NCBI GenBank assembly: GCA_016741995.1
Contig: JACVCO010000009.1
Location: forward strand, 91,996-155,995
DNA from: Hydrogenophaga sp.
Lineage (GTDB): Bacteria; Pseudomonadota; Gammaproteobacteria; Burkholderiales; Burkholderiaceae_C
DNA: 64,000 bases
Reading direction: 5' to 3'
Shown here: positions 25,885 to 35,990 of the stretch, one piece after another
How the letters are laid out: each line of letters starts with the position of its first letter
Numbering within the stretch: position 1 is the first letter of the stretch
Made by a program: the position numbers and the translations under genes
Notes under the pieces: model-generated
Database searches by the model: none
Seen by the model: only the letters and a program-made list of their open reading frames with translations
Told to the model about the DNA's origin: nothing

Positions 25885-26835
25885 TTGAAACCCACCGTCG
25901 TCAGCGCCGACGTCCTCTTCGAGGACCACCGGGACTCGCTGAAATGGCAGTGGATCGCCGGGCTCGGGGCGTCCGAGCGGCGCTTCGACGAGGTGGCCAT
26001 CCGCGCCGCGCGCTCGGGCGCCGATCTGGTCGGCTACCTCAACTACATCCACCCCTACCGCCTGCAGGTCATCGGCGAGCGCGAGGTCGCCTACCTCACC
26101 AGCCCCAGCGTCGAGGACAACCGCCGCCGCGTGGCCCGCATCGTCACCCTGGAGCCGCCGGTGCTGGTGGTGGCCGACGGCCAGCCCGCGCCCGACGAAC
26201 TGCTCGCCATGTGCGAGCGCGCGCAGATCCCCATGTTCTCCACGAAGGAATCGGCCGCCTTCGTGATCGACGTGCTGCGCGCCTACCTGTCGCGCCACTT
26301 CGCCGACCGCGCCACCATGCACGGCGTGTTCATGGACATCCTGGGCATGGGCGTCATGATCACCGGCGAATCGGGCCTGGGCAAAAGCGAACTCGGCCTC
26401 GAACTCATCTCGCGCGGCCACGGCCTGGTGGCCGACGACGCGGTCGACCTCTATCGCATCAACCAGACCAGCATCGAAGGCCGTTGCCCCGAGCTGCTGC
26501 AGAACCTGCTCGAGGTGCGCGGCATCGGCCTGCTCGACATCAAGGCCATCTTTGGCGAGACGGCCGTGCGCCGCAAGATGCGGCTGCAGCTCATCGTGCA
26601 CCTGGTGCGCCGCGAGACCCTGGAGCGCGACTACGAGCGCATGCCCTACGAGCCGCTGTATCAGGATGTGTTGGGTGTGCCGGTTCGCAAGGCCGTGATT
26701 CAGGTGGTGGCGGGCCGCAACATCGCCGTGCTGGTGGAGGCGGCCGTGCGCAACACCATCCTGCAACTGCGCGGCATCGACACCTACCAGGAATTCGTGC
26801 TGCGCCACCGCGCAGCCATGTCCCGGGACGAGTGA
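25885..26835 (+). CDS. hprK: HPr kinase/phosphorylase
   Basis: A 316-residue bifunctional enzyme that phosphorylates and dephosphorylates the seryl site of HPr/NPr. The Walker A loop [18 protein letters not shown] starts at residue 161; the HPrK signature follows near [22 protein letters not shown]. The predicted start is TTG (25885), 11 bp after ptsN; no ATG is near enough to give a full-length N-terminal domain. It is followed by convergent fur. Confidence 0.94.
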   Translation: MKPTVVSADVLFEDHRDSLKWQWIAGLGASERRFDEVAIRAARSGADLVGYLNYIHPYRLQVIGEREVAYLTSPSVEDNRRRVARIVTLEPPVLVVADGQPAPDELLAMCERAQIPMFSTKESAAFVIDVLRAYLSRHFADRATMHGVFMDILGMGVMITGESGLGKSELGLELISRGHGLVADDAVDLYRINQTSIEGRCPELLQNLLEVRGIGLLDIKAIFGETAVRRKMRLQLIVHLVRRETLERDYERMPYEPLYQDVLGVPVRKAVIQVVAGRNIAVLVEAAVRNTILQLRGIDTYQEFVLRHRAAMSRDE

Positions 26836-26839
26836 GTCT

Positions 26840-27277
26840 TCAGCGCTTGCTGCCGCGGTGCGGGCAGTCGCTCTTGGTGCAGCTGGCGTAAAGCGACAGC
26901 GCGTGCTCCTGCAGCGCGAAGCCACGGGCCTTGGCCACCATCTGCTGGCGCCGCTCGATCTCGGCGTCGAAGAACTCCTCGACGCGGCCGCAGTCCAGGC
27001 AGACCAGGTGGTCGTGGTGCTGGCCTTCGTTGAGTTCGTAGACCGCCTTGCCCGATTCGAAGTTGCTGCGCGTGAGCAGGCCGGCCTGCTCGAACTGCAT
27101 CAGCACACGGTAGACCGTGGCCAGGCCGATGTCGCTGCGTTCCTCGAGCAGCACGCGGAACACGTCCTCGGCCGTCATGTGGCGCTGCTTCGCGTTGTGG
27201 AAGACCTCAAGGATCTTCAGCCGCGGCAAGGTGGCCTTCAGGCCGGTGCTCTTGAGTTCTTCGAGGTTGTTCGTCAT
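26840..27277 (-). CDS. fur: Ferric uptake regulator Fur
   Basis: A 145-residue Fur protein: N-terminal winged helix ([16 protein letters not shown] to [19 protein letters not shown]), metal site region [16 protein letters not shown] with CxxC, and a C-terminal cysteine pair [11 protein letters not shown]. It represses iron uptake genes when loaded with Fe2+. It is divergent from bamE, an arrangement common in betaproteobacteria. No classical Fur box (three GATAAT hexamers) is seen in the gap, though a GATAAT -10 hexamer is present. Confidence 0.96.
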   Translation of the reverse strand: MTNNLEELKSTGLKATLPRLKILEVFHNAKQRHMTAEDVFRVLLEERSDIGLATVYRVLMQFEQAGLLTRSNFESGKAVYELNEGQHHDHLVCLDCGRVEEFFDAEIERRQQMVAKARGFALQEHALSLYASCTKSDCPHRGSKR

Positions 27278-27297
27278 GGTCGTGGGTGCGGGCTCAC

Positions 27298-27318
27298 TAC
27301 AATGGCCGACCGATTATC
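27298..27318. promoter_or_regulatory. Divergent fur and bamE promoters
   Basis: TACAAT (27298-27303, plus strand) serves bamE, and GATAAT on the minus strand (27318-27313) serves fur. The hexamers are 9 bp apart in the 101-bp gap, so the two polymerases would compete. Confidence 0.45.
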
Positions 27319-27378
27319 GCCGGCCAAGCGCCGCTTGCATCAGGGCGATTGCCCATGCGCCGTCCAGGGTGTCTGTTC

Positions 27379-27903
27379 ATGTCCCTCGCACGCCACCGTC
27401 TTCTTCCCGTTCTGGCCCTGTTGCTGGCCCTCTCGGGCTGCTCCTTCATCACGCCCTACAAGGTCGACATCCTGCAGGGCAACGTCGTCACGCGCGAGCA
27501 GGTCGCGGCCCTCAAGCCCGGCATGGCCCGGGAGCAGGTGCGCGACATCCTTGGCTCGCCGCTGCTCGCCAGCGTGTTCCACGCCGACCGCTGGGACTAC
27601 GTGTTCACCCTGCAGCGCAGGGGCCAGGAGCCCGTGCGTCGCCGCGTGGCCGTCTTCTTCAAGGACGGCGTGCTGGTGCGCCATGAAGCCGACGAGCTGC
27701 CCAGCGAGCAGGAGTTCGTCGCCACGCTCGACGCGCGCCGCGGCGAGGGCGGCAAGCCGCCGGTGCTCGAAGCGACCGAAGAGCAGCTCAAGACCTTTGC
27801 CGAGCGCAACAAACCGCTGAACCCGCCCACGCCGGCCAGCGCGGCCAGCGCGCCGGCCACCACCAACTTCCCGCCGCTGGACAGCACCGGGGGCGCGCGA
27901 TGA
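27379..27903 (+). CDS. bamE: Outer membrane assembly lipoprotein BamE
   Basis: A 174-residue SmpA/OmlA-family lipoprotein of the BAM complex. The lipobox is ALSGC with C21, then [41 protein letters not shown], the core BamE motif. The C-terminus has a low-complexity Pro/Ala tail. The ATG at 27379 gives a signal peptide of normal length; an upstream in-frame ATG (27355) adds MRRPGCLF and is less likely. It overlaps dapB by ATGA. Confidence 0.92.
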   Translation: MSLARHRLLPVLALLLALSGCSFITPYKVDILQGNVVTREQVAALKPGMAREQVRDILGSPLLASVFHADRWDYVFTLQRRGQEPVRRRVAVFFKDGVLVRHEADELPSEQEFVATLDARRGEGGKPPVLEATEEQLKTFAERNKPLNPPTPASAASAPATTNFPPLDSTGGAR

Positions 27904-28715
27904 GCGCCGACGCCCCGCACCGCGTCAGCGTCGCTGGCGCCAGCGGCCGCATGGGCCGCATGCTGATCGAGGCCGTGCGCGAGAGCGGCGACTGCACCTT
28001 GGCTGGCGCGCTCGACGTCGCCGCCAGCCCCGCGATCGGGCAGGACGCGGGGGCCTACGCCGGCCAGCCCACGGGCGTGGCCATCACGGCCGACCTCGCC
28101 GCCGGCCTGCGCGGCAGCCACTGCCTGATCGACTTCACCCGCCCCGAGGGCACCCTGGCCCACCTGGACGCCTGCGTGGCGCAGGGCGTGAACCTGGTCA
28201 TCGGCACCACCGGCTTCTCGGACGAGCAGAAGGCGCGCATCGCCGATGCCTCGCAGCGCATCGCGATCATGATGGCGCCCAACATGAGTGTGGGCGTCAA
28301 CGTCACGCTCAAGCTGCTCGAAATGGCGGCCACGGCCATGTCCACCGGGTACGACATCGAGATTGTCGAGGCCCACCACCGCCACAAGGTGGACGCACCC
28401 AGCGGCACCGCGCTCAAGATGGGCGAGGTGATCGCCGATGCGCTGGGCCGCGACCTGAAGGATTGCGCGGTCTATGCTCGCGAGGGCGTCACCGGCGAGC
28501 GCGATCCCTCCACCATCGGTTTCGCCACCATCCGCGGTGGCGACATCGTGGGCGACCACACGGTGCTGTTTGCCGGCATCGGCGAGCGCATCGAGATCAC
28601 GCACAAGTCCAGCAGCCGCTCCACCTACGCGCAGGGCAGCCTGCGTGCGGTGCGCTTCCTGGCCGGCCGCCGCCACGGCCTGTTCGACATGTTCGACGTG
28701 CTCGGCCTGCGCTGA
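27900..28715 (+). CDS. dapB: 4-hydroxy-tetrahydrodipicolinate reductase
   Basis: A 271-residue NAD(P)H-dependent enzyme of lysine and diaminopimelate synthesis. It shows the N-terminal Rossmann motif [12 protein letters not shown], the GTTGFS loop, and the substrate motif [20 protein letters not shown] with catalytic His and Lys. The length is normal. Its start overlaps the bamE stop (ATGA). Confidence 0.96.
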   Translation: MSADAPHRVSVAGASGRMGRMLIEAVRESGDCTLAGALDVAASPAIGQDAGAYAGQPTGVAITADLAAGLRGSHCLIDFTRPEGTLAHLDACVAQGVNLVIGTTGFSDEQKARIADASQRIAIMMAPNMSVGVNVTLKLLEMAATAMSTGYDIEIVEAHHRHKVDAPSGTALKMGEVIADALGRDLKDCAVYAREGVTGERDPSTIGFATIRGGDIVGDHTVLFAGIGERIEITHKSSSRSTYAQGSLRAVRFLAGRRHGLFDMFDVLGLR

Positions 28716-28732
28716 GTCCCTGCGCGCCCGCC

Positions 28733-29386
28733 GTGCTCGACGTCTTTCTTGCTGCCGACAGCCTCGGCCGCGCCATCGGCCTGCTGCTGCTGGCCATGTC
28801 GGTGGCCAGCTGGGTGGTCATCCTCTGGAAAGCCTGGCTGCTGCGCCGGGTGGCGCACACGCTGCCACTGGCCACGGCCGGCTTCTGGCAGTCGCGCGAT
28901 CTCGACGACGCCGAACGCCGCCTCGCTGCGGCCGACACCACCGCCCTGGCCCTGCCCCTGCTGCAGGCCGCGCGCCGCCTGCTCGCACTGCCGCCCGACG
29001 CCCTGGCCGCGCGGGGTGCGCCCACCGCGCGCCTCACCCGTGCCCTGCGCGACGCGCTGCACCTTGCCCACGCCCGGTTGCAGCATGGGCAGACCCTGCT
29101 CGCCAGCGTGGGCGCCACAGCACCTTTCGTCGGCCTGCTCGGCACCGTCTGGGGCGTGCACCACGCCCTGCTCGCGGTGGGCTTCGGTGAGGGCTTTCGC
29201 ATCGAGGCCGTGGCCGGCCCGGTGGGCGAGGCCCTGGTCATGACGGCTGCCGGCCTGGCGGTCGCCATTCCCGCGGTGCTCGGCCACAACGTGCTGGGGC
29301 GCCGCATCGCGCAGGCGGAGGCCGTGCTCGAAGGCTTTGCCCACGACCTGCGCGAGCTGCTCGCGCCCGAGCCGGATCGCCCATGA
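28733..29386 (+). CDS. exbB: MotA/TolQ/ExbB proton channel family protein
   Basis: A protein of about 217 residues with three membrane helices: one near the N-terminus (IGLLLLAMSVASWVVILWKAW) and two later (LLASVGATAPFVGLLGTVWGVHHAL and VMTAAGLAVAIPAVLGHN). The APFVGLLGTVWG motif is diagnostic. The start is GTG at 28733, 17 bp after dapB. It pairs with ExbD downstream (ATGA overlap). It powers TonB or a Tol-like system, but no tonB, tolA or tolB lies here. Confidence 0.85.
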   Translation: MLDVFLAADSLGRAIGLLLLAMSVASWVVILWKAWLLRRVAHTLPLATAGFWQSRDLDDAERRLAAADTTALALPLLQAARRLLALPPDALAARGAPTARLTRALRDALHLAHARLQHGQTLLASVGATAPFVGLLGTVWGVHHALLAVGFGEGFRIEAVAGPVGEALVMTAAGLAVAIPAVLGHNVLGRRIAQAEAVLEGFAHDLRELLAPEPDRP

Positions 29387-29805
29387 GCTTCGGCCGCTTG
29401 CCGGGCCCGCGGGGCGCCAGGCCCTTCCACGAAATCAACGTCACCCCGCTGGTGGACATCTTCCTGGTGTTGCTGGTGGTGTTCGTGGTGAGCGCGCCGC
29501 TCATGGCGCAGCGCCTGGCGCTGGCCTTGCCTCAGGCCGAAGCGCCTGCGGCCGCGCCGGCGGTGGCACGCCAGGTCGCCACCGTCGAATTCGACGCGCA
29601 GGGCCGGCTGCGCCTGGATGGCGAGGCGCTCGACGAGCCTGTGCTGCGCGGCCGCCTGCAGGCGCTGGCCACCGCGCAGCCCGACACTGAACTGCTGCTG
29701 CGGGTGGACGAGCGCGTGCCCTACGGCCGGGTGGTCGCGCTCATCGGCGCGGCGCAGGCCGCCGGGCTCTCGCGCATCGGCTTCGTGGCCGAGCCCGCGC
29801 GCTGA
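29383..29805 (+). CDS. exbD: ExbD/TolR-family biopolymer transport protein
   Basis: A 140-residue protein with a single N-terminal membrane helix preceded by the conserved FHEINVTPLVDIFLVLLVVFVV; the aspartate in PLVD is the proton-carrying residue. The periplasmic domain ends VPYGRVVALIGAAQAAGLSRIGFVAEP, as in ExbD. It works with the ExbB-like gene, whose stop it overlaps. Confidence 0.88.
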   Translation: MSFGRLPGPRGARPFHEINVTPLVDIFLVLLVVFVVSAPLMAQRLALALPQAEAPAAAPAVARQVATVEFDAQGRLRLDGEALDEPVLRGRLQALATAQPDTELLLRVDERVPYGRVVALIGAAQAAGLSRIGFVAEPAR

Positions 29806-29828
29806 GCCCGCGCCCGCGGGGCGCACCC

Positions 29829-29834
29829 TAAAAT
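29829..29834 (+). promoter_or_regulatory. Candidate -10 element for leuS
   Basis: TAAAAT 45 nt before the leuS start, in the 74-bp exbD-leuS gap. No leader structure typical of a T-box or attenuator is seen. Confidence 0.4.
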
Positions 29835-29879
29835 CCTCGCTCCGCCGCGGCGCCGCCGCCGGCACCGCACGCCCTCCCC

Positions 29880-32570
29880 ATGCAAGACAAGTACGCCCCC
29901 CAAGACGTCGAGCGCAGCGCGCAGGCCCAATGGACCGCCGCCGATGCCTACCGCGTCACCGAAGACGCCGGCAAGAAGAAGTTCTACGCCTGCTCCATGC
30001 TGCCCTACCCCAGCGGCAAGCTGCACATGGGCCACGTGCGCAACTACACCATCAACGACATGCTCACGCGCCAGCTGCGCATGAAGGGCTTCAACGTCCT
30101 CATGCCCATGGGCTGGGACGCCTTCGGCCTGCCGGCCGAGAACGCGGCGATCAAGAACAAGGTGCCGCCCGCGAAGTGGACCTACGACAACATCGATTAC
30201 ATGAAGCGGCAGATGCAGGCCATGGGCCTGGCCATCGACTGGAGCCGCGAAGTCGCCACCTGCTCGCCCGATTACTACAAGTGGAACCAGTGGCTGTTCC
30301 TCAAGATGCTCGAGAAGGGCATCGCCTACCGCAAGACCCAGGTGGTGAACTGGGACCCGGTGGACAACACCGTGCTTGCCAACGAACAGGTCATCGACGG
30401 CCGCGGCTGGCGCACCGGTGCGCTGGTTGAAAAGCGCGAGATCCCGGGCTACTACCTCAACATCACCGCCTACGCCGACGAACTGCTCGACCACGTGCAG
30501 ATCGGCAACCCCCAGGCCACGCTCTCCGGCTGGCCCGACAAGGTGCGGCTGATGCAGGAGAACTGGATCGGCAAGAGCGAGGGGGTGCGTTTCGCTTTCC
30601 CGCACACCATCCAGGACGAAGGCGGTTCGCCGATCGGCGGCGGCCGGATGTACGTCTTCACCACGCGCGCCGACACCATCATGGGTGTGACCTTCTGCGC
30701 CGTGGCGCCCGAGCACCCGCTGGCCACGCACGCCGCCGCCCGCAACAAGGCCTTGGCCGAGTTCATCGAGGAGTGCAAGACCGGCGGCACCACCGAAGCG
30801 GAACTCGCCACGCAGGAAAAGAAGGGCATGGCCACCGGCTTGTCCGTTACGCACCCGCTCACCGGCGACGAGGTGGAGGTGTGGGTCGGCAACTACGTGC
30901 TGATGAGCTACGGCGACGGCGCGGTGATGGGTGTGCCCGCGCACGACGAGCGCGACTTCGCGTTCGCGAAGAAATACGGCCTGAAGATCCAACCCGTCAT
31001 CGCGCCCAACCCGGCGCTGGTGTCGCCCGAGGAAGCCTGCCAGTTCAGCGACGACGCCTGGCAGGACTGGTACAGCGACAAGCAGCATGGCGTGTGCGTC
31101 AACTCTGGTGTGCTGGATGGCCTCACCTACAAGGCCGCTGTGGACAAAGTCGCCGCGCTGCTGGCCGGCAAGGGCATGGGCGAGAAGAAGACCACCTTCC
31201 GCCTGCGCGACTGGGGCGTGAGCCGCCAGCGCTACTGGGGCACGCCGATCCCCATCATCCATTGCCCCGAGCACGGCGCCGTGCCCGTGCCCGAGCAGGA
31301 TCTGCCCGTGGTGCTGCCCGAAGACTGCGTGCCCGATGGCAGCGGCAACCCGCTCAACCACCACGAAGGCTTCCACGCCGGCGTGGTGTGCCCGGTGTGC
31401 GGCAAAGCCGCGCGGCGCGAGACCGACACCATGGACACCTTCGTGGATTCGTCCTGGTACTTCATGCGCTACTGCGACCCGACCAACAGCGAGCGCATGG
31501 TGGCCGGCGGCACCGACTACTGGATGCCGATGGACCAGTACATCGGCGGCATCGAACACGCCATCCTGCACCTGCTCTACGCGCGCTTCTGGACGAAGGT
31601 CATGCGCGACCTCGGCCTCGTGAAGGTGGACGAGCCCTTCACGCAGCTGCTCACGCAGGGCATGGTGCTCAACCACATCTACAGCCGCCGCAACGACAAG
31701 GGCGGCAAGGAATACTTCTGGCCGCACGACGTGGAGAACGTGCTCGACGAGGGCGGCAAGGTCGTGGGCGCGAAGCTCAAGCACGCGGTGGGCGATCTGC
31801 CCGCGGGCACGGCCATCGAGTACGAGGGCGTGGGCACCATGTCCAAGTCCAAGAACAACGGCGTCGACCCGCAGGACCTGATCGAGAAGTACGGCGCCGA
31901 CACCGCGCGCCTGTACACCATGTTCACCGCGCCGCCCGAGGCCACGCTGGAGTGGAACGACTCGGCGGTGGAGGGCAGCTACCGCTTCCTGCGCCGCGTG
32001 TGGGGCTATGGGCACAAGCTCTCGCAAGCCGGCATCACCGGCGCGCAGGGCGCGTCGGTGGGCGCGGCGGCGCTGTCCAAGGCGGCCAAGGCCCTGCGGC
32101 TGGAGATCCACACCGTGCTCAAGCAGGTGGACTACGACTACCAGCGCATGCAATACAACACCGTGGTCTCGGGCGCGATGAAGATGCTCAACGCGCTCGA
32201 AGGCTTCCAGCCCGAAGGTGCGCCAGACCATGCCGCCGCGGCCGAGGGCTTCGGCATCCTGCTGCGCTGCCTGTACCCGGCCACGCCGCACATCGCGCAC
32301 ACGCTGTGGCAGCAGCTCGGCTACGCCGGCCCGCTGCTCGACGCGCCCTGGCCGCAGGCCGACGAGTCCGCCCTCAAGCGCGACGAGATCGAGCTTGTGC
32401 TGCAGATCAACGGCAAACTGCGTGGCAGCGTCACCGTGCCCGCCAGCGCCGACAAGGCCGCCATCGAGGCCGCGGCGCTGGCCAGCGAAGCCTTCGTGAA
32501 ACAGGCCGCGGGCGCCGCCCCCAAGAAGGTGGTGGTGGTGCCGGGCCGTCTCGTCAACGTGGTGGTCTGA
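29880..32570 (+). CDS. leuS: Leucyl-tRNA synthetase
   Basis: An 896-residue class I aminoacyl-tRNA synthetase that charges tRNA(Leu). The HIGH-type motif is HMGH at residues 49-52 (in [14 protein letters not shown]), and the KMSKS-type motif is MSKSKNNG near residue 654. The CP1 editing domain includes the [23 protein letters not shown] block. [25 protein letters not shown] follows, with the conserved editing aspartate. The length is normal. It heads leuS-lptE-holA. Confidence 0.98.
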   Translation: MQDKYAPQDVERSAQAQWTAADAYRVTEDAGKKKFYACSMLPYPSGKLHMGHVRNYTINDMLTRQLRMKGFNVLMPMGWDAFGLPAENAAIKNKVPPAKWTYDNIDYMKRQMQAMGLAIDWSREVATCSPDYYKWNQWLFLKMLEKGIAYRKTQVVNWDPVDNTVLANEQVIDGRGWRTGALVEKREIPGYYLNITAYADELLDHVQIGNPQATLSGWPDKVRLMQENWIGKSEGVRFAFPHTIQDEGGSPIGGGRMYVFTTRADTIMGVTFCAVAPEHPLATHAAARNKALAEFIEECKTGGTTEAELATQEKKGMATGLSVTHPLTGDEVEVWVGNYVLMSYGDGAVMGVPAHDERDFAFAKKYGLKIQPVIAPNPALVSPEEACQFSDDAWQDWYSDKQHGVCVNSGVLDGLTYKAAVDKVAALLAGKGMGEKKTTFRLRDWGVSRQRYWGTPIPIIHCPEHGAVPVPEQDLPVVLPEDCVPDGSGNPLNHHEGFHAGVVCPVCGKAARRETDTMDTFVDSSWYFMRYCDPTNSERMVAGGTDYWMPMDQYIGGIEHAILHLLYARFWTKVMRDLGLVKVDEPFTQLLTQGMVLNHIYSRRNDKGGKEYFWPHDVENVLDEGGKVVGAKLKHAVGDLPAGTAIEYEGVGTMSKSKNNGVDPQDLIEKYGADTARLYTMFTAPPEATLEWNDSAVEGSYRFLRRVWGYGHKLSQAGITGAQGASVGAAALSKAAKALRLEIHTVLKQVDYDYQRMQYNTVVSGAMKMLNALEGFQPEGAPDHAAAAEGFGILLRCLYPATPHIAHTLWQQLGYAGPLLDAPWPQADESALKRDEIELVLQINGKLRGSVTVPASADKAAIEAAALASEAFVKQAAGAAPKKVVVVPGRLVNVVV

Positions 32571-32572
32571 AC

Positions 32573-33079
32573 ATGCTGCAACGCCGTCTCGCGCTCGCCT
32601 CCCTCGCCGTGCTGGCCTTGCCGGCCTGCGGCTTCCAGCTGCGCCAGGCGCCCACGTTCGCGTTCAGCGCGCTGCGCCTGTCGGGCAACGAAGGTTCGCT
32701 CACCTCGGTGGCGCTGCGGCGCGAGCTGCAGATCAACGGCCTGCGCGTGCTCACCAGCGCCGACCCGGCCGCACCGGCGGCGGTCAAGCCCGTGGTGCTG
32801 CAGGTGCTGGTCGATCAGCGCGAGCGCGCCGTGGTGGGGCAGACGGCCTCGGGCCAGGTGCGCGAACTGCAACTGCGCACGCGCTTCCGCTTCAACCTGC
32901 AGACCTCCGACGAACGTTTCCTCATCGAAGACACCGAGCTGCTGCTCGAACGCGACCTGAGCTTCAACGAGACCCAGGTGCTCGCCAAGGACGCCGAAGA
33001 GCTGCTGCTCTACCGCGACATGACCAACGACATCGTGCAGCAGGTGGTGCGCCGCCTGGCCGCGGTGGACAAGGTCTGA
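32573..33079 (+). CDS. lptE: LPS-assembly lipoprotein LptE
   Basis: A 168-residue outer membrane lipoprotein that plugs LptD in lipopolysaccharide export. The signal peptide ends in ALPACGF with lipobox cysteine C19; the mature part FQLRQAPTFAFSALRL and the strand VRELQLRTRFRFNLQTSD are typical. It lies 2 bp after leuS and 10 bp before holA, the conserved proteobacterial order. Confidence 0.92.
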   Translation: MLQRRLALASLAVLALPACGFQLRQAPTFAFSALRLSGNEGSLTSVALRRELQINGLRVLTSADPAAPAAVKPVVLQVLVDQRERAVVGQTASGQVRELQLRTRFRFNLQTSDERFLIEDTELLLERDLSFNETQVLAKDAEELLLYRDMTNDIVQQVVRRLAAVDKV

Positions 33080-33089
33080 GGCGCCGGCC

Positions 33090-34142
33090 GTGCAGGTCGC
33101 CGCGAACCAGCTTGCCGCCCAGTTGCAGCGCGGCCTGCGCAGCCTCTACACCCTGCACGGCGACGAGCCGTTGCTGATCCAGGAAGCGGGCGACGCGATC
33201 CGCGCCGCGGCGCGCGAGCAAGGCCACACCGAACGCACCGTGCACACCATGGCCGGCGCGCACGCCGACTGGTCGGCCGTGCTCGCCAGCGGCGCCTCGC
33301 TCAGCCTGTTCGCCGACAAGCAACTCATCGAGGTGCGCGTGCCCTCGGGCAAGCCCGGCAAGGACGGCTCGGCCGCGCTGCAGCAGCTGGCCGAAGCGGC
33401 CGACGGCAACGACAGCACGCTCACCCTGGTGGTGTTGCCGCGGTTGGACATGGCCACGCAGAAGAGCGCCTGGTTCGCCGCGCTCGACGCGCACGGCGTC
33501 ACCGTGCGTGTCGAGCCGGTGGACCGCAAGGCCCTGCCGCAGTGGATCGCGCAGCGCCTGCAGGCCCAGGGCCAGCGCGTGGCCGCGGGCGAAGAAGGCC
33601 AGCGCACGCTGGCCTTCTTTGCCGACCGCGTGGAGGGCAACCTGCTCGCCGCGCACCAGGAGATCCAGAAGCTCGGCCTGCTGCACCCCGCGGGCGAACT
33701 CGGCTTCGAGCAGGTCGAGGCCTCGGTGCTCAACGTCGCGCGCTTCGACGCGTTCAAGCTCGCCGAGGCCGTGCTCGGTGGCCAGGTGGCGCGCGTGCAG
33801 CGCATGCTCGATGGCCTGCAGGCCGAAGGCGAGGCGCCGGTGCTGGTGCACTGGGCCATCGCCGAAGACATCCGCACGCTCAACCGCGTGCGCACCGCCA
33901 TGGAGGCGGGCCGCCCGTTGCCCATTGCGCTGCGCGAAAGCCGTGTGTGGGGCGTGAAGGAAAAGCTGGTGGAGCGCGTGCTGCCGCAACTGGGCACCGC
34001 CCAACTCGCGCGCTGGCTCGACGACGCGCACACCGTCGACGGCATCGTCAAGGGCCTCAAGTCGCCCGATTGGCCCGCCGACCCCTGGCAGGCGCTGCAC
34101 CAGCTCGCCATGAAGGTGGCCCGGGCCTGCGCGTTGCGTTAA
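33090..34142 (+). CDS. holA: DNA polymerase III subunit delta
   Basis: A 350-residue clamp-loader subunit that opens the beta sliding clamp. It begins VAANQLAAQLQRGLRSLYTLHGDEPLLIQEAGDAIR and ends DPWQALHQLAMKVARACA, typical HolA ends. The start is GTG (33090). In related Comamonadaceae proA usually follows holA; here proA is 25 kb away, with an accessory stretch in between. Confidence 0.94.
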   Translation: MQVAANQLAAQLQRGLRSLYTLHGDEPLLIQEAGDAIRAAAREQGHTERTVHTMAGAHADWSAVLASGASLSLFADKQLIEVRVPSGKPGKDGSAALQQLAEAADGNDSTLTLVVLPRLDMATQKSAWFAALDAHGVTVRVEPVDRKALPQWIAQRLQAQGQRVAAGEEGQRTLAFFADRVEGNLLAAHQEIQKLGLLHPAGELGFEQVEASVLNVARFDAFKLAEAVLGGQVARVQRMLDGLQAEGEAPVLVHWAIAEDIRTLNRVRTAMEAGRPLPIALRESRVWGVKEKLVERVLPQLGTAQLARWLDDAHTVDGIVKGLKSPDWPADPWQALHQLAMKVARACALR

Positions 34143-34272
34143 CGCGCCCCGAGCGCCTGCGGCTGCTTTGTAAAGAGCCGTCGCCTTCTGTGTCGGTTTC
34201 CATGTGCGCGACACCTTCCGTAACAGGCCCCCGCGCCAGCCGATCTAGATTGGCGGCCAAAGGAGTGAGCCC

Positions 34273-34827
34273 ATGGACAAGTCAATGATCAAAGGTATTG
34301 CGCTCGGCGGCCTCGCCATGGTGATCGCGGGCGCAGGCGCCGTCGGCGGCTACCAGACGCTGGCCAAACCCAAGACGGCCGAGGTGGTGGCCGTGAAGGA
34401 AGTGATGGCCACCGTGGTGACGCCGCGCGAGGTCTGCGAGAACGTGGCCGTGCAGCGCCAGGCGCCGGTGAAAGACGAGCACCGCATCGCCGGCACCGTG
34501 GTGGGCGGCTTGGCGGGCGGCCTGCTGGGCAGCCAGATCGGCGGCGGCAGTGGCAAGAAAGTGGCCACGGTGGCCGGCGCGGTGGCCGGTGGCTACGCGG
34601 GCAACCAGGTGCAGAAGGGCATGCAGGAGCGCGACACCGTGACCACCACGGAGCGCCGCTGCAAGACCGTGAACGACAAGAGCCAGAAGCTCAGCGGCTA
34701 CGACGTGACCTACCGCCTCGACGGCCAGAGCGGCACGGTGCGCACCAGCTTCAAGCCCGGCGCCACGCTGCCGGTGAAGGACGGCCAGGTCGACACCACG
34801 GCCCCGACCGACGCCAAGGCCTCCTGA
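34273..34827 (+). CDS. Glycine-zipper 2TM-domain envelope protein
   Basis: A 184-residue protein with an N-terminal hydrophobic anchor (GIALGGLAMVIAGAGAVGGYQ), two cysteines (EVCENV and RRCKTV) that may form a disulfide, and a glycine zipper (AGTVVGGLAGGLLGSQIGGGSGKKVATVAGAVAGGYAGNQV) as in YcfJ and SlyB-type Rick_17kDa_Anti proteins. The C-terminal YDVTYRLDGQSGTVR repeat is typical of this family. It is probably periplasmic or membrane-bound; the function is unknown. AAAGGAG precedes the ATG. The preceding 130 bp hold no other feature I can name. Confidence 0.8.
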   Translation: MDKSMIKGIALGGLAMVIAGAGAVGGYQTLAKPKTAEVVAVKEVMATVVTPREVCENVAVQRQAPVKDEHRIAGTVVGGLAGGLLGSQIGGGSGKKVATVAGAVAGGYAGNQVQKGMQERDTVTTTERRCKTVNDKSQKLSGYDVTYRLDGQSGTVRTSFKPGATLPVKDGQVDTTAPTDAKAS

Positions 34828-34828
34828 G

Positions 34829-34846
34829 GCGCCCTGAGCGGGGCGC
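34829..34846. terminator. GC hairpin between convergent glycine-zipper and araC genes
   Basis: GCGCCC, 6-nt loop, GGGCGC in the 22-bp convergent gap; an alternative 7-bp stem CCTGAGC/GCTCAGG overlaps it. There is no T-tract, so it would be at best a weak bidirectional terminator. Confidence 0.3.
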
Positions 34847-34849
34847 GGC

Positions 34850-35815
34850 TCAGGCCCCCGCGCCGGGCAGGGCGCCCGCGCGGTAGGCCGACGGCGTCAC
34901 GCCCGTGTGCTCGCGGAACACGCGGCTGAAGTGCGCCGTGTTGTTGAAGCCCCAGGAGAACGCGATCTCGGTGATGGTGCGGTCCGCGCGCTGCGGGTCG
35001 GTCAGGTCGCGCATGCAGGCTTCGATGCGCTGGCGCTGGATGTAGTGCGCCAGCGTGTCGTCTTCCGCGCTGAAGGCCTTGTGCAGGTGGCGCTTGCTGC
35101 AGTTCATCGCGTTGGCGATGTGATCGATCGACAGCCCCGGGTCGCGCAGGTGGCGGCCGATGTGCACGCGGATGCGGTCGCGAAACGCCTCGAGCTGCGT
35201 GCGGCCGTCGGCGCGGCCCGCCAGTTCCAGCAGCGACAGCCGCACCAGTTCCACGATGGCTTCGCCCGCGCCGCGCGCCGCGGCCTCGCTCATGCCCGGC
35301 AGTTCCTGGTAGGTGGTGCGCATGGTCTCCAGCGCCACGCGCGCGATGCCGCTCACGCCACCGATCTGCCGCGCCATCAGCGATTCGAGCGCCAGGCCGC
35401 GCTCGCTCAACTGCTCACGCGGCAGCATCACGATCAGGTGCTCCACACGCTCGGGGTTGGACACCGCGTAGTGGTTCGTGGTGTCGTAGATGGACCAGCC
35501 GCCCGGGCGCACCCACGCCTCGCGGCCCGATTGCTGCACACCCGCGCTGCCGCGCCACGGCGCCACGATCTTGAGGTAGGGCCGCTCGCTCGCGCGCGCC
35601 TGGCGGTCGCTCTTGATCACGCGGTGGCGGTTCGCCTCCAGCCGCGTGAGCATCACCTCGCCCGCGCGCGACGCGCTCATGTGGCCTTCGAATTCCGTGT
35701 CGCCGTACAGATCGGAGTCGAGCCCACCGAAATGCGTCCACACCCACTCGCGCCAGATCGCGGCGCGCTCGGCGGGCGCCACGGCGTCGGTGCTCATCGG
35801 GGTGGGGTTGCTCAT
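34850..35815 (-). CDS. AraC-family regulator (XylS/FeaR type), next to the Liv-ALDH operon
   Basis: A 321-residue regulator: an N-terminal AraC-binding-like domain (WREWVWTHFGGLDSDLYGDTEFEGHM...) of the kind in FeaR and AlkS-type activators, and a C-terminal double helix-turn-helix (LSIDHIANAMNCSKRHLHKAF and TITEIAFSWGFNNTAHFSRVF). It is divergent from a branched-chain-type ABC transporter and an aromatic aldehyde dehydrogenase, so activation of that operon by an aromatic ligand is likely. Confidence 0.87.
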   Translation of the reverse strand: MSNPTPMSTDAVAPAERAAIWREWVWTHFGGLDSDLYGDTEFEGHMSASRAGEVMLTRLEANRHRVIKSDRQARASERPYLKIVAPWRGSAGVQQSGREAWVRPGGWSIYDTTNHYAVSNPERVEHLIVMLPREQLSERGLALESLMARQIGGVSGIARVALETMRTTYQELPGMSEAAARGAGEAIVELVRLSLLELAGRADGRTQLEAFRDRIRVHIGRHLRDPGLSIDHIANAMNCSKRHLHKAFSAEDDTLAHYIQRQRIEACMRDLTDPQRADRTITEIAFSWGFNNTAHFSRVFREHTGVTPSAYRAGALPGAGA

Positions 35816-35864
35816 GGCGGCGATTGTCCCGCGCCGGCCATGCCCCCGGGGTGTGTCGCGGATT

Positions 35865-35878
35865 GCGGGTAAACCCGC
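35865..35878. promoter_or_regulatory. Palindrome in the araC/ABC-operon divergent gap
   Basis: GCGGGTAAACCCGC: perfect 6+6 inverted repeat with AA centre, 50 bp upstream of the araC start and 113 bp before the transporter start. AraC proteins usually bind direct repeats, so this may be another factor's site. Confidence 0.4.
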
Positions 35879-35990
35879 ATCGCCATGCGCGATTGGTCAA
35901 GCAGACAGTGCGTCATCGGTATAGCGGCGGCGCAGGGCTTTTCCTACGATGCCGGCGTCCGAGAAAACCCCCAACACCAGGAGACAAGCC

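Noticed and set aside
27278-27378. Fur box in the fur-bamE gap
   Set aside because: Only one GATAAT hexamer occurs and it is better explained as a -10 element; a Fur box needs about three adjacent hexamers.
29721-32300. A long open reading frame antisense to leuS (about 859 codons)
   Set aside because: High GC makes stop codons rare on the opposite strand; the translation is His/Val/Ala-rich low complexity without any motif, and leuS on the other strand is certain.
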